NCBI GenBank assembly: GCA_963813555.1
Contig: CAWEZX010000010.1
Location: 310,001 to 374,000 of the forward strand
DNA length: 64,000 nucleotides
Direction: 5' to 3'
Origin: Roseiarcus sp963813555
GTDB lineage: Bacteria; Pseudomonadota; Alphaproteobacteria; Rhizobiales; Beijerinckiaceae
Shown here: piece after piece, positions 1 to 8,943 of the stretch
Numbering within the stretch: position 1 is the stretch's first letter
Layout of the letters: each line of letters opens with the position of its first letter
Notes under the pieces: model-generated
What the model saw: only the letters and a program-made list of their open reading frames with translations
Databases searched by the model: none
Told to the model about the DNA's origin: nothing
Made by a program: the position numbers and the translations under genes

Positions 1-950
1 TTCCAGGAGCGGTCCCAAACCGGGGGTTGAACCCCCAGTCCGATCTGATGCTGTATGGCCTGCACTACCTTCAGCGCGTCACTGACGCCAACCCGCCAGA
101 TTTCGACACCTCCGGGCAGGCGCTGCATATCGAGCCCGGGTTTTTCATGAACGTGCCGGCGAGTCAGGTTCCCCCTAACGGACCCACCATCGTGCGGCTC
201 GCCAGCATCCCGCACGGGGTCACGGTGGTGATGCAGGGAGCGACCCCTACCACTGTGCAAACGGGTGCGCCGACGATCCCTGGTATTTACCCCATTTCTG
301 GTCTTCCGGTATTCTCACCGGCGTCCCCTGCGCTCGGACTGGGCATCCAGCCGACCGAACTCATGTCGCCCGCAGGCATAGGCCGCACGACCGTCCTTTC
401 TCCGCCGGCGACCGCGGAGCACATCGTTCCCGAGGTCGACATAACCAAGGACGTTGCTGGTTCACAGAGCAACGCCCCTTGGAGCCCTGGGGCAGGATAC
501 CCGCCGGAGTACCAGGGATATATCAACGATCCCAACTCCGTCTTGAGGGATGCGATCGCGGGACAGGACATTCTCGGCTTCATTCAGATTGATCTCTCGA
601 CGGTCGGCGTTAGCGACTCCATTGGGAACATCCCGTTCCTGGGGCTGTCGGACCCTGATCTGGCTTCCTCTCCCACTGCGGCCGGCAACGTCCAGCATAA
701 CGCTTTCGTCCATTCGGCGACCGCGACGTTCTGGATCGAGTGGGTGCGCTGGGAACGCCATCGACACCATCACGGAGGCCATGAGCGCCGACGCGAAGGC
801 GTGGATTACGAGGCAATTCGGGCGATCGAGCCTTTCTGGCCGGAGCCGACATACCTGCAGCTGCAATACTCCCAGATGGTGATCCTCGTTTTCAACGGCG
901 TTCTTTGGCCGCACGTCACCGTGGCGACGTTGACGCTAAGCGCCGGGTAG
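1..950 (+). CDS. Heme-binding beta-barrel-like protein, 5' end outside window
   Basis: The reading frame is open from the first bases, so the gene starts upstream of the window; the TTG at 27 and ATG at 48 are probably internal. The visible part has LMLYGLHYLQRV near its start, a segment RLASIPHG about 60 residues in, and ATFWIEWVRW followed by LQLQYSQ and WPHVTVATL near the end. From memory these blocks recall the nitrobindin-like heme-binding beta-barrel family, where an IP(R/H)G turn and ATFWIE strand recur; no heme ligand can be assigned by eye. A His/Arg-rich loop HRHHHGGHERRR separates the last strands. It ends 17 bases before the next gene on the same strand. Family call is inference; that it is a real 5'-truncated gene is well supported. 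Confidence 0.55.
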   Translation, partial: PGAVPNRGLNPQSDLMLYGLHYLQRVTDANPPDFDTSGQALHIEPGFFMNVPASQVPPNGPTIVRLASIPHGVTVVMQGATPTTVQTGAPTIPGIYPISGLPVFSPASPALGLGIQPTELMSPAGIGRTTVLSPPATAEHIVPEVDITKDVAGSQSNAPWSPGAGYPPEYQGYINDPNSVLRDAIAGQDILGFIQIDLSTVGVSDSIGNIPFLGLSDPDLASSPTAAGNVQHNAFVHSATATFWIEWVRWERHRHHHGGHERRREGVDYEAIRAIEPFWPEPTYLQLQYSQMVILVFNGVLWPHVTVATLTLSAG

Positions 951-967
951 CCCGAGTTAAGCCAAAA

Positions 968-1678
968 ATGACTTCTATCGCTCCCATAGACGGGCAATCG
1001 CTCAAGGGCGGGCAATTGCCCGAAACTGAAGGGGTCAACCTGCCGACCACGCTTGAAGATTTTCGTGATTTCCATAAGGACGCTACGTTTATAGTTTGTG
1101 GCTGCGGCAGCTCGTTGCTCGGTTTCGTTGAATATAATCAATTCATAACGATTGGCGTCAACGACGTTGGGCGGCTTTTCGACCCCACTTACCTTGTGGT
1201 GCTGAACGACAGAACTGAATTTTACGGCGACCGCTTCGCATACGTGATGCCGTCGCGCGCCCAAGCGCTGTTTTCCCAGTTAAATTTAACTGTACCGCAC
1301 CCTCATGTGGTGCGATTCAACTTGGGGCGCGAGGGCGGCGTGACCTGGGACGTCCCAAATACGCTGCCCTACACGCGCACTTCTCCGTACGTTGCGACTT
1401 GTCTCGCCGGACTTATGGGCGCGAAGCGAATCGGCTTGATCGGCATCGACTTTACGGACCATCACTTTTTCGCTCGGACGGGGTGGCATCCCCTGGCGGG
1501 TCAGCTCGAGATTGTCGACCAGGAGTACCGGAAATTAGCTGACGCGCTCCAGGGTCGCGATGTGAGCGTGGTTAACTTGAGCAGAGAGAGCCGTCTGACC
1601 GCCTTTCGCAAAGGCGACATTGGTGAACTCTGCGCTCCGGATCCATCGCTCGATGTTTCAATCGAACGCCTCACCTAG
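968..1678 (+). CDS. MptE/DUF115-like Rossmann protein of unknown role
   Basis: About 236 aa. I take the ATG at 968 rather than an upstream alternative at 905, because 905 would overlap the preceding gene by 46 bases. The N-terminal half has a glycine/serine nucleotide-loop-like motif FIVCGCGSSL followed by ITIGVNDVGRLFDPTYLVVLND, a pattern I associate with the MptE-like/DUF115 Rossmann fold found in 6-hydroxymethylpterin kinases and in flagellin or surface-glycan modifying enzymes. A second core segment is GAKRIGLIGIDFTDHHFF. No signal peptide or membrane segment is visible. Context gives little help: a barrel-like gene upstream and an IS-damaged locus downstream. A glycan-linked role is only a guess. 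Confidence 0.5.
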   Translation: MTSIAPIDGQSLKGGQLPETEGVNLPTTLEDFRDFHKDATFIVCGCGSSLLGFVEYNQFITIGVNDVGRLFDPTYLVVLNDRTEFYGDRFAYVMPSRAQALFSQLNLTVPHPHVVRFNLGREGGVTWDVPNTLPYTRTSPYVATCLAGLMGAKRIGLIGIDFTDHHFFARTGWHPLAGQLEIVDQEYRKLADALQGRDVSVVNLSRESRLTAFRKGDIGELCAPDPSLDVSIERLT

Positions 1679-1820
1679 GAATGCCGGGCGGCCTTGAATA
1701 TCGTCTGACCGACCGCGCCAATGGCTTGCACGTTGCATCTCTACCACGACGCCTCACGTCGATGGACGCGCTCGTGGGCGGAAGCCGAAGAGAAGACCGC
1801 GGTTCCGTCGGCGTTGCTAG

Positions 1821-3453
1821 CAGCCTGTCGGACTGCGCTCATTTTGGCTGACGATCGCGTGGATTGTCGCGGTTTGGATGTGGGTGGTAGTCCGATCGAG
1901 CTTTTCGGTGGCTTCGACTGAGCCTTGGGGAGCCTTGACAAGCCTCTGCCTAGGGCTGGTCGGCGCGCCTCGTGCGCGTTCGGCCTTTGTCAGGCGGGGC
2001 TGAGCGTGAACATTCGCTTCAGATTCCAAGCCATGGTCACGAGAGTCCACTCGCCGCGCACTTTTTCGAGCCCACGCAGGGAAAATTGACGGAATCCGAG
2101 CACGGATTTGATGATGCCGAACACGGGTTCCGGCGTCTGTTTGCGCAAGGCGTAGAGCGCGCGGCCTTCCGGCGTCTTCAGTTTATGGGCCATCGCCTGG
2201 ACCGGCGTCGGTTGTTCCGGGGCTGCCGGCGTCGGCGCGAAGCGCACGCTCAGCGGCGGATGATGCGGCTGGCGGCCCATCGCAATCACCGGCTCGACGC
2301 CCGCCCTTGCACAGGCGTCCACATTGCCCGCGCTGAAATAGCCGGCGTCCGCCAGCAGATGTTCGACCTTCCCCAAATTCTCGGGCAACGCGCCGATCTT
2401 CTCCAGTATGGGCTCGACTTGGCCCTTGTCGTTGGGCGCCTGGACCACGTCGATCGCCACCACCAGCAGGCTGCCCGTCGCCACCGCGGCTTGCGCGTTG
2501 TAGCTTTGTTCGAAACCACCGCCAGCCGCCGGCATGATGCGGGAGTCCTCGTCGGTCAGATTGACCTGATCACTCGGTCGCGGTCCTTCGGCCGGAGGTT
2601 GCGGCGGCTTGCCGCCCGGCTTCTTTCCCGTCGCCGCGGTCTTGGCCTCGCGCGCCGCCATTTTGGCCTCGTGCTCCGCCATCTCGCGCGCATGACGCTC
2701 CTTGGCCCGAACCTCGATCTTCGCCCGCGCTTCGGCGATCTTACGAAGACGCTCCTCGCGCCGCGCCAATTCGTCGGGGATCGACATGCCGTCGGGAACG
2801 TCCGCCGCGTCAGCCGCTTCGGCTTTGGTCATCAGGTCGGCGACCTCGGCCTTCAATTGCGCCTCGATCTTGCCTGCGTGTTCATGGGAAAGCGCGCTGT
2901 GCCGGCTTGCGTTGGCATGGATCTTCGTCCCGTCCAGGCCGATCGTCCCCATCTCCAGCACCCCCATCTCGCGGGCGAGTTGAAGAACGTCCACGAACAG
3001 CTTCTCGATCTCTTTCAAGAAGCGCCGCCGAAACGTCGCGATCGTGTCGTGGTCGGGATGATCGTTCGCGGCGATGAAACGAAACGCCACCGAGTCGTAG
3101 GTCGCCCGCTCCAGCTTGCGGCTGGAGAACACCCCCGTCGCATAGCCGTAAACCAGAAGCCCCAACACCATCCTGGGATGATACGAAGCCGAACCCGAGC
3201 CCCGATAGTCCCGGCTCATCCTGCCGAGATCCAGACCGTCGACCACTTCGACAATGAACCGAGCCAGATGTTTCTCCGGCAGCCACTCGTCAACCGAAGG
3301 CGGAAGCAGATATCCCGTCTCTCGGTCGATCGTACGAAAATTGTCCATCTGACCCGGTTCGTGGCGCAAGGAGAATCAACGCCGTCATTGTACCTCGCCA
3401 AACACCGCAGGTCCTTCCAGAACCCACGTCGTTCATTTAAGTCCGACAGGCTG
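1821..3453 (-). mobile_element. IS1182-family insertion sequence
   Basis: Terminal inverted repeats CAGCCTGTCGGAC are perfect at both ends (1821-1833 and, reverse-complemented, 3441-3453). A CTAG tetranucleotide flanks each end (1817-1820 and 3454-3457), best read as a 4-bp target duplication. The element is about 1.63 kb and carries one minus-strand transposase. Rejoining the flanks at a single CTAG gives continuous sequence leading into the DUF2937 gene, so the element landed about 40 bases before that gene's start and separates it from its old upstream region. Confidence 0.85.
1990..3348 (-). CDS. IS1182 family transposase
   Basis: About 452 aa from the ATG at 3348 (MDNFRTIDRETGYLLPPS); a TTG seven codons earlier is also open but the family begins at this ATG. 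Diagnostic blocks are DEWLPEKHLARFIVEVVDGL, the middle segment MGTIGLDGTKIHANAS (first catalytic Asp), DAGYFSAGNVDAC (second Asp) and a C-terminal GFRQFSLRGLEKVRGEWTL with a Glu in the expected place. A charged Ala/Glu/Arg-rich coiled-coil-like insertion lies between the first two. The frame is intact and near full family length, so the transposase could be active. It mobilises its own element by DDE chemistry. Confidence 0.9.
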   Translation of the reverse strand: MDNFRTIDRETGYLLPPSVDEWLPEKHLARFIVEVVDGLDLGRMSRDYRGSGSASYHPRMVLGLLVYGYATGVFSSRKLERATYDSVAFRFIAANDHPDHDTIATFRRRFLKEIEKLFVDVLQLAREMGVLEMGTIGLDGTKIHANASRHSALSHEHAGKIEAQLKAEVADLMTKAEAADAADVPDGMSIPDELARREERLRKIAEARAKIEVRAKERHAREMAEHEAKMAAREAKTAATGKKPGGKPPQPPAEGPRPSDQVNLTDEDSRIMPAAGGGFEQSYNAQAAVATGSLLVVAIDVVQAPNDKGQVEPILEKIGALPENLGKVEHLLADAGYFSAGNVDACARAGVEPVIAMGRQPHHPPLSVRFAPTPAAPEQPTPVQAMAHKLKTPEGRALYALRKQTPEPVFGIIKSVLGFRQFSLRGLEKVRGEWTLVTMAWNLKRMFTLSPA

Positions 3454-3495
3454 CTAGAAGCTATGATCCGCCGGGTCCGTGAGACGGGTCAATCG

Positions 3496-4049
3496 ATGTT
3501 TGCGCGCAGACTTGCCCTGGCGATCGCTGTGCTGGCCGGACTGATCGGGTCGCAGGGGCCCGAATTCGCACAACAGCACCGCCAGCGGCTGGGCGGCGCG
3601 CTCGACGAGCTCAACCGGATCGTGTTGGAGTTCGACGACGAGGTCCGGCGGGAGAACCTGACGCGCGCCGAGGGCTTGAAGCGGCTCGAGGACAACGACG
3701 ACCCGTTGGCGCGCGAGCGCCGCGGGGACATCGGGCGCGCGATCGATCGCGCCAAGCGTCTCAACGAGCAAATTCAGGCGATGAACTCGGCTGCTCCGCT
3801 CATGCGCCTGTACGTGGTCGCCACGAATTTCGATCCCGAAATTGCGCGCAGCGCGCTCGACAATTACGAACGCGCCGAACCCCTGTCGGTCAGCGCGCTT
3901 GCCGCCGGCGGCCTCGCCGCGCTTTGGGGATGGGCGGCCTCGCCGCGCTTTGGGGATGGGCGGCGTCGCGCCTCATCGCGTGGCCGTTCGGCCGCCGCTC
4001 CCGCCTTCGCGCGACGCACGCGCAATCGCGGGCGGCAAACGCCGGTTAA
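3496..4049 (+). pseudogene. DUF2937 family membrane protein, frameshifted by a tandem duplication
   Basis: From ATG 3496 the product reads MFARRLALAIAVLAGLIG then SQGPEFAQQHRQRLGGALDE, the hallmark start of DUF2937 proteins: a membrane segment followed by the conserved PEFAQQ..RLGGA..EL stretch. At 3908-3959 a 26-bp unit is duplicated head to tail. Removing one copy restores a C-terminal hydrophobic segment LAALWGWAASRLIAWPFGRR and a stop at 4047-4049, giving about 175 aa, the family's usual size; with the duplication the frame runs on to 4110 with unrelated sequence. The IS1182 element lies only ~40 bases upstream. Function of DUF2937 is unknown; the protein is probably inner-membrane. Confidence 0.8.
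3908..3959. repeat. 26-bp tandem duplication causing frameshift
   Basis: Two identical consecutive 26-bp copies (3908-3933 and 3934-3959), each starting GCGGCCTCGCCGCGC. Because 26 is not a multiple of three, the second copy shifts the DUF2937 reading frame. Precise deletion of one copy would repair the gene, so this could be a reversible slippage mutation or an assembly artefact. Confidence 0.9.
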
Positions 4050-4080
4050 GCCGTCACAAGGCCTGGCCATCTCGGCGGCT

Positions 4081-6075
4081 TCACGTGAATTGGAACATGG
4101 CGGGGTTTAAGGCGATCGCCGGGACGGTCAATCCCGCGACCGTCAGCCTGTCGCCGTGCGAGTCGGAGATTATCAGACCGGATGGGCCGTTGCTGGCGTG
4201 GAGCAGCACGGCCGACAGGTCCTGCGCCTGCGTCATGCCGGCGGTTAGATAGGAGAACGAGGACGTCGCCAGCTGGATCGAGTCCGGACTCGCGCCCGAA
4301 CCGGCAAAGCCGTTGATCGTTTCGGCGCCGAAGCCTGCGCCAAAGACGAAATGTTCGCCGCCGCTGGTGTTCGCGTCGATGGTCTCGATAGCATGATAGG
4401 CTAGCGGACCGCTGCTGCCCGTTCCCACCTGCAGGGCTTCGCTGCCGCTGCCTCTTGTGACCGTCAGGCTGGGGTCGTAGAGGACGAGCTCGTTTGAGGT
4501 CGAGCTGAGGTTCAGATCATCGGCGGCAAGGTTGGCGAAGCCTGAGCCGTAAAACGATTCGTACGATGTATAGGCTTTGCCTTGAACGTTCGAATAAGCA
4601 AATTCTGTCGGCGCGCCGGCGACCGTCTGAACCTTGCTGTAGGTCAACGCCGCGCCAGCGGCCATGTCCGCTGACGACTGAGACGGGGTCAGCGCGAAGT
4701 TGGCGGCGGTCAGCGACACCAGTCCCGCGAGGGTGATGGTAAAATCGGGCAAGGGATCGCTGGCGTCGCCGGCCAGGTCCGCCTGGACATAGGTGACGTC
4801 GTTCGTCGGATTCAGTTGATAGCGCACCTGAGCGCCGTTGCCGCTGAATGGGGCGGAGCCGATGAAGGTGAAATTCTGGATGCCGGGCGTGGTGATGTTG
4901 GCGTCGATGCGGCTGAGGTCGATAACGTCCTTGGCCGGATCGAAGCCGGACATCCGGTCGCCGCCGTCGCCGATGGCGAGATAGGTGAGAATGTTTGCGC
5001 CCTGCCCGCCGAACAGAAGTTGGGAGCCGAGACCGCCGACAAAGTTCGTTTCCCCAGAGCCCGCGGACAGGTCCGCCGACACAAAACCGTTGCCCAAGAT
5101 CGTCGTCGGCGCCGACCCGCTGGCGCCGACCGCGGCGGCGCTGGTCGCAGAGACGACAGCCGTCGTTGGCAGGCCCGCAGCCTGATAGGCTGTCAGGGCC
5201 TGAGTTGAGAGGGTGGGATTCGTAAAGTCGACGATCGTATTCCCGGTCAAGGTCGCGTAGTTCGCGCTGCCAGGTAAATAAGCGTTAAACACCCCGAAGC
5301 CGATATAGTTGTTAGTGACAGTTATGTTGCTGATCGGGTATGGGGAGCTCGGGCCTCCGAGTTCGACCGTGGATCCACCGCCCAGCAGGAAATTGCCCGA
5401 AACGGTGACATCGTCTAAAGCACCGAACTCATTGGTAAGCCGAAGATCGCTATTGGGTTGGCCGGGTGCGTCGGCGTTCTCGGTCCCATCAATGAAATTG
5501 TCGGTGATGGTGATGGGCCCGGTCGAATCCGGTACGTAAATCGCGTCGGCATGAGCTCCAGGCAAATAGGCCGCCGCGGAGAAGTAATTACCAGAAACGA
5601 CGCCTGAGGTAATGGCCACCGCGTCGCTTGGCGTATCAAGAAAGCTGTTGTTCTCCACGATTATGGCTTGAGTGGAGGCGATCCAGGTATTTGACTCGGT
5701 CGGCGATTTGCTGCCTTGAAACGTACAATTCTCCACCGTGGCGCCACTGTGAGCGCCCGATTGCTCCACGGCCCAAAAATCGGTCGGACCGGTGGTACCG
5801 GTGAATGTGGAATTCTGAATCGTGACATTGTCGGCATTGATCACCACCGTCGCCGTGCCAAAATTGATGCCATTGAGAACAGCGCCGTTCTGAGTCACGA
5901 ATACGGCGTTTTGGGATGGCGAATAATAGTAGGGCGCGCTGGAATTTTGGGTGATCTTGGTGACGTCGAGCAGCGTAGACGTAGCATAGGGATTGCCGGT
6001 CATGGTATCGATGCCCGGCAGAACTGCGCCCGGATCCGCGTTACGAATCATTTGAATTTCTGCGGCGGTGAACAT
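4081..6075 (-). CDS. Secreted right-handed beta-helix protein with RTX-like C-terminus
   Basis: About 664 aa from ATG 6075, which has a CGAGG about 10 bases upstream; an open frame extends further upstream but lacks similarity. Residues ~5-300 form a parallel beta-helix pattern with many short turns such as VINADNVTIQNSTFTGT, ATVENCTFQG, ITDNFIDGTENA and VSGNFLLGGGSTV, typical of pectate-lyase-like and NosD-like proteins. Residues ~345-460 (ETNFVGGLGSQLLFGGQGAN, GDGGDRMSGFDPAKDVIDLS) resemble a serralysin/RTX C-terminal domain with degenerate Gly/Asp calcium-binding turns. No Sec signal is visible, which fits type I secretion, but no T1SS genes lie nearby. Substrate unknown; polysaccharide binding or cleavage is inferred from fold only. 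Confidence 0.7.
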   Translation of the reverse strand: MFTAAEIQMIRNADPGAVLPGIDTMTGNPYATSTLLDVTKITQNSSAPYYYSPSQNAVFVTQNGAVLNGINFGTATVVINADNVTIQNSTFTGTTGPTDFWAVEQSGAHSGATVENCTFQGSKSPTESNTWIASTQAIIVENNSFLDTPSDAVAITSGVVSGNYFSAAAYLPGAHADAIYVPDSTGPITITDNFIDGTENADAPGQPNSDLRLTNEFGALDDVTVSGNFLLGGGSTVELGGPSSPYPISNITVTNNYIGFGVFNAYLPGSANYATLTGNTIVDFTNPTLSTQALTAYQAAGLPTTAVVSATSAAAVGASGSAPTTILGNGFVSADLSAGSGETNFVGGLGSQLLFGGQGANILTYLAIGDGGDRMSGFDPAKDVIDLSRIDANITTPGIQNFTFIGSAPFSGNGAQVRYQLNPTNDVTYVQADLAGDASDPLPDFTITLAGLVSLTAANFALTPSQSSADMAAGAALTYSKVQTVAGAPTEFAYSNVQGKAYTSYESFYGSGFANLAADDLNLSSTSNELVLYDPSLTVTRGSGSEALQVGTGSSGPLAYHAIETIDANTSGGEHFVFGAGFGAETINGFAGSGASPDSIQLATSSFSYLTAGMTQAQDLSAVLLHASNGPSGLIISDSHGDRLTVAGLTVPAIALNPAMFQFT

Positions 6076-6236
6076 AACAACATGCCTCGGTGACAACGCG
6101 GGGAGACCCGCTGCGGCCGAGCAATAGGCGCCCGCCATTGTCAACGGCTGAACGCGACCGTTAAAGTTCAACTTGCAATGGTTTTTGCCGTCGGCTGAGC
6201 CTGATCTGTGCAAGTGCGCTTCGAACAGCGGGTCTA

Positions 6237-7367
6237 AGCAGATTCCGTTTGGCTAACCAACGGATAGGTTTTTTGCGGTTGGCTGCCTGCGCCGATTCGC
6301 AAGGTGTATGACATGGCGGGAAAGTCTCCGATTATGGCGAGCGATGAACAACGCGCCGGCCTCTTGGCTGTTGCCGGTTCGCGCGATCGCGGCGAGGCGG
6401 ACCGCGCCCGCGCCGTGCTTTTGACGCTGGCTGGTTGGACCAGCCCCAAGATCGCGGCGGCGTTTGGCGTGCGCGAAGATACGGTTCGGCTGTGGCGCAG
6501 CGACTTCACCGCCGGCGGTGTGGCAGCGCTGAAGACCAGCATCGCGCCGGGCCCGCCTCCAGTGAAGAGTGAAGCCGCCATGCGCGTCGCCACCCCGTTG
6601 CTGGAAGAACCTGTGGCCGACCGGCGCAACTGGACGATCCCCCGCCTTCGCGCCGAGATCGAAGCGCGCGAGGGCGTGCGCATCAGCCGTTCGCAACTGT
6701 CCAAGGCCTTGCGAAAAAAAAGTTCCGCTGGCGGCGGCCCCGGCACACGCTGAAGGGACGTCAGACGGAAAGCGAGGTGGAACGGGTGGGGCTGCGCCTG
6801 CAACTGCGCAAACAGCAGGCCGAAGCGGGCGACATCGTTCTTCTCTACGGCGATGAGAGCGAGGCGCTGACCCATCCCTATCTCGCCCGCGCCTGGGCGA
6901 AGTCGGGGGCGGACTTGCGTGTGCCGGCGCCGGGGCAGGCCAAGAAGGTCGCGATGCTGGGGTCGCTCGATCCCCTCACGCGCCAACTCATCGTCCATAC
7001 CAGCCCGACCAAGCGCAGCGGCGATTTCATCGCCCATCTGGAGCAACTCGACCGTCTCTTTGGACCGCAGCCCGGGCGACAGGCCAAGCCGGTCGTGCTG
7101 GTCGAGGACAATGGTCCGATCCACACCAGCAAACGCTCGCTCGCCGCCCTGGCCGCCCGCGCGCACTGGCTCACCGTCGAATGGCTGCCGAAATACACCC
7201 CCGAACTCAACGACATCGAGCCGGTCTGGCGCGATCTTAAGGCCCATCACCTCGCCCACCAGACCTTCACCGACGCCGACGCGCTCGACCAGGCCATCCA
7301 TCACGCCGTCATTGATCTCAACCGCGAGCGCATCCCCAATCCGTTGGCCAAGCCACGAATCTCTGCT
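6237..7367 (+). mobile_element. IS630-family insertion sequence
   Basis: The element is bounded by TA dinucleotides (6235-6236 and 7368-7369), the known IS630 target duplication. Imperfect terminal repeats begin AAGCAGA at both ends and converge again on CCAACGGAT about 20 bases inside. It holds one transposase gene split over two frames. The right-hand TA overlaps the transposase stop codon. Confidence 0.75.
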
Positions 7368-7370
7368 TAG
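6313..7370 (+). CDS. IS630 family transposase, -1 frameshift product
   Basis: Frame one starts at ATG 6313 (MAGKSPIMASDEQ) and encodes the helix-turn-helix half (GWTSPKIAAAFGVREDTVRLW). It runs into an eight-A tract at 6714-6721; slipping one base back there (A AAA AAA) continues into KFRWRRPRHTLKGRQ and the catalytic half: GDESEALTHPY (Asp), LVEDNGPIHTSK (Asp) and YTPELNDIEPVWRDLK (Glu). The two frames overlap and both are undamaged, so this looks like programmed -1 ribosomal frameshifting, as known for many IS630 elements, rather than decay. Expressed alone, the first frame would give a short DNA-binding protein. Confidence 0.85.
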
Positions 7371-7590
7371 TGTCGGACTTTTTTCGCTCGAATCAAATCC
7401 TACGCGTCAAGTCGAGCGCAAGCTTCGGTCTGCGGCGCCCTTCGGATGAAGGAACTGATGAAGGATCGCTCGGTCGCTGAAGCGCAACGCATTCAGATCG
7501 CGGGTAAGAGCCTCGGACCAAAACGCGCTACACTTCGGAATAAACGCGGACTGGACTGGAGTCCTTAACGATTGATCGCCGGTCGCGGCG
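7371..7590. other. Intergenic stretch, no gene recognised
   Basis: The short gap between the IS630 element and the exosortase accessory gene contains only short open frames on both strands without recognisable similarity. No clear terminator or promoter could be picked out. Confidence 0.4.
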
Positions 7591-7827
7591 CTAATGTCTG
7601 ACGATAATGAACGTGTAGCCAACGCCGGCGACGATCAAAACCGCCGCCAAGACGTTCATGAGCGCGTTGTTTCCAGCGTGGTTGCCGACTTGATTGGCGA
7701 TCGCGAAAGCCGCCGCAGGCAGCATGAAATGGGCCAAGACTTTCATGCCGCCTTCGGTGAACATGAAATACGTAAGCACCATACAAATGAAGCAAATAAC
7801 TGTAACAAAATCGTAGACAGTCTGCAT
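7591..7827 (-). CDS. XrtV sorting system accessory protein-like small membrane protein
   Basis: A 78-aa protein starting MQTVYDFVTVICFICMVLTY, with two or three hydrophobic segments and a central PAAAFAIANQVGNHAGN. The start (M-TVYD--TV) and the AVAN--GN core match my recollection of the small accessory protein that travels with the XrtV type of exosortase. It lies 91 bases downstream of the exosortase on the same strand, as the third gene of the apparent operon. Its biochemical role is not established; it is presumably an inner-membrane partner in processing or anchoring of sorted exoproteins. The assignment rests on the N-terminal motif and context. Confidence 0.55.
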   Translation of the reverse strand: MQTVYDFVTVICFICMVLTYFMFTEGGMKVLAHFMLPAAAFAIANQVGNHAGNNALMNVLAAVLIVAGVGYTFIIVRH

Positions 7828-7918
7828 TCTGTCTGTCCATTTTTCGGCCGAGCGCGACTGTCAGTCCAGCCGCTCCCCCACCATGAACCGAAAAACCTGA
7901 AGCAACACCCCAATCCGC

Positions 7919-8860
7919 CTAGCCCGCCGGCCGTCGGGCCGCGCCTGAGGATCCAAGCGCCCGCGCGATCAGGTATTCGACAGCGATGAGGACGCGATCC
8001 AGAAAGAAGAACAGGAACAGCGCGAAGACGAACAACGCTATGCCAGTGAGGTCGTGGAATAGGCCCTCGATCGTATCGACACCGATATAGTAAGCTCCCA
8101 GAACCAGCGTCACGACGCGAAAAACGTTGGCGAGGATGGTGATCGGGACGATGGACAGGATCAGGAGCAGCTTCCGGATCGGGTTGTCAGGCACAAACTC
8201 GTGAATATAGAAAATGCCGATCGCAGACAGAGCGAAGATCGAATTCATGCCGGAGCAAGCGTCTTTGACCATAAGTTCGTAAGAGCCGATCATGATCATG
8301 GCGCCGTTCTGCGCCACCGGGTAGCCGAGATCGTAAAGGAAGTTCGATACAATATCGGAAATCCATACTTTCAGCGGCACGGTGAACGCGTCGAGAAGCC
8401 AGGTGGGCGGCGGCACGGAAAATATAAGAAAGGCGAGAGGAAAGGCGAAAATGCGCGCCAGCGGCCAACCGCCGATGAGTAACAGGCACCCCAAAAGCAC
8501 CGGGATTTGGGTCGCGACCTCGATCATCGGGATGTCTTGCGACCGCGTGACCGCCATCAGCAGGAGGGAAAAGAGTAAAATGATCCAGCCGGCGACGGGC
8601 GCGGGGCGCAATTCAATGGCGCGGAGTCTGTCGCGCTGCTGCCAGGCCAGCCATGCCGCGGCCAGCATAATGAGAGGGCCGTGTCCCTCCTGCTCGGTGC
8701 GCCACGCGCCGTTAGCGAGCTTCAGATAGGTCGGAAGGTAGGCGACAAAAAACGACGCCGCAAGCGCCGCGAGGAAGGCCAAATTGACGCCGCGGCTCTC
8801 GGCGCGGGCCGAAAGGGAGGTTGCCCGAACGGGCCCAGTTTTTAGCGACTCGATCGACAT
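7919..8860 (-). CDS. Exosortase, probably XrtV type
   Basis: 313 aa, eight or more hydrophobic membrane segments. The exosortase catalytic triad is visible: Cys202 in DACSGMNS, Arg248 in ANVFRVV and His269 in LFHDLTG. EGHGPLIMLAAAWLAW near residue 60 is another family signature. Exosortases are inner-membrane transpeptidase-like enzymes that cleave C-terminal sorting signals of exported proteins, usually together with exopolysaccharide synthesis. The gene is preceded by a sugar-phosphate transferase (83-base gap) and followed by the small XrtV-like accessory gene, supporting a single minus-strand operon. The XrtV subtype is inferred from that neighbour. No target protein with an obvious C-terminal sorting signal was found in this window. 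Confidence 0.85.
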   Translation of the reverse strand: MSIESLKTGPVRATSLSARAESRGVNLAFLAALAASFFVAYLPTYLKLANGAWRTEQEGHGPLIMLAAAWLAWQQRDRLRAIELRPAPVAGWIILLFSLLLMAVTRSQDIPMIEVATQIPVLLGCLLLIGGWPLARIFAFPLAFLIFSVPPPTWLLDAFTVPLKVWISDIVSNFLYDLGYPVAQNGAMIMIGSYELMVKDACSGMNSIFALSAIGIFYIHEFVPDNPIRKLLLILSIVPITILANVFRVVTLVLGAYYIGVDTIEGLFHDLTGIALFVFALFLFFFLDRVLIAVEYLIARALGSSGAARRPAG

Positions 8861-8943
8861 GTCAGTCTTCTTTTGCGCTTCCTCAACATCACGAAACTAT
8901 GCCCCCTCCGCGGGCCAAGGTCCCCCGCAGCGCTGCGCTTCCT

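Noticed and set aside
1721..1921. Small gene upstream of and into the IS1182 element
   Set aside because: The frame crosses the IS border, and after removal of the IS it simply leads into the DUF2937 start; a 5' extension of that gene is not typical of the family.
1972..4110. 712-codon plus-strand open frame
   Set aside because: It is the antisense shadow of the IS1182 transposase running by chance into the frame of the DUF2937 gene; only the part from 3496 is real coding sequence.
6234..7304. 356-codon minus-strand frame over the IS630 element
   Set aside because: Shadow of the two-frame transposase, whose catalytic motifs are on the plus strand.
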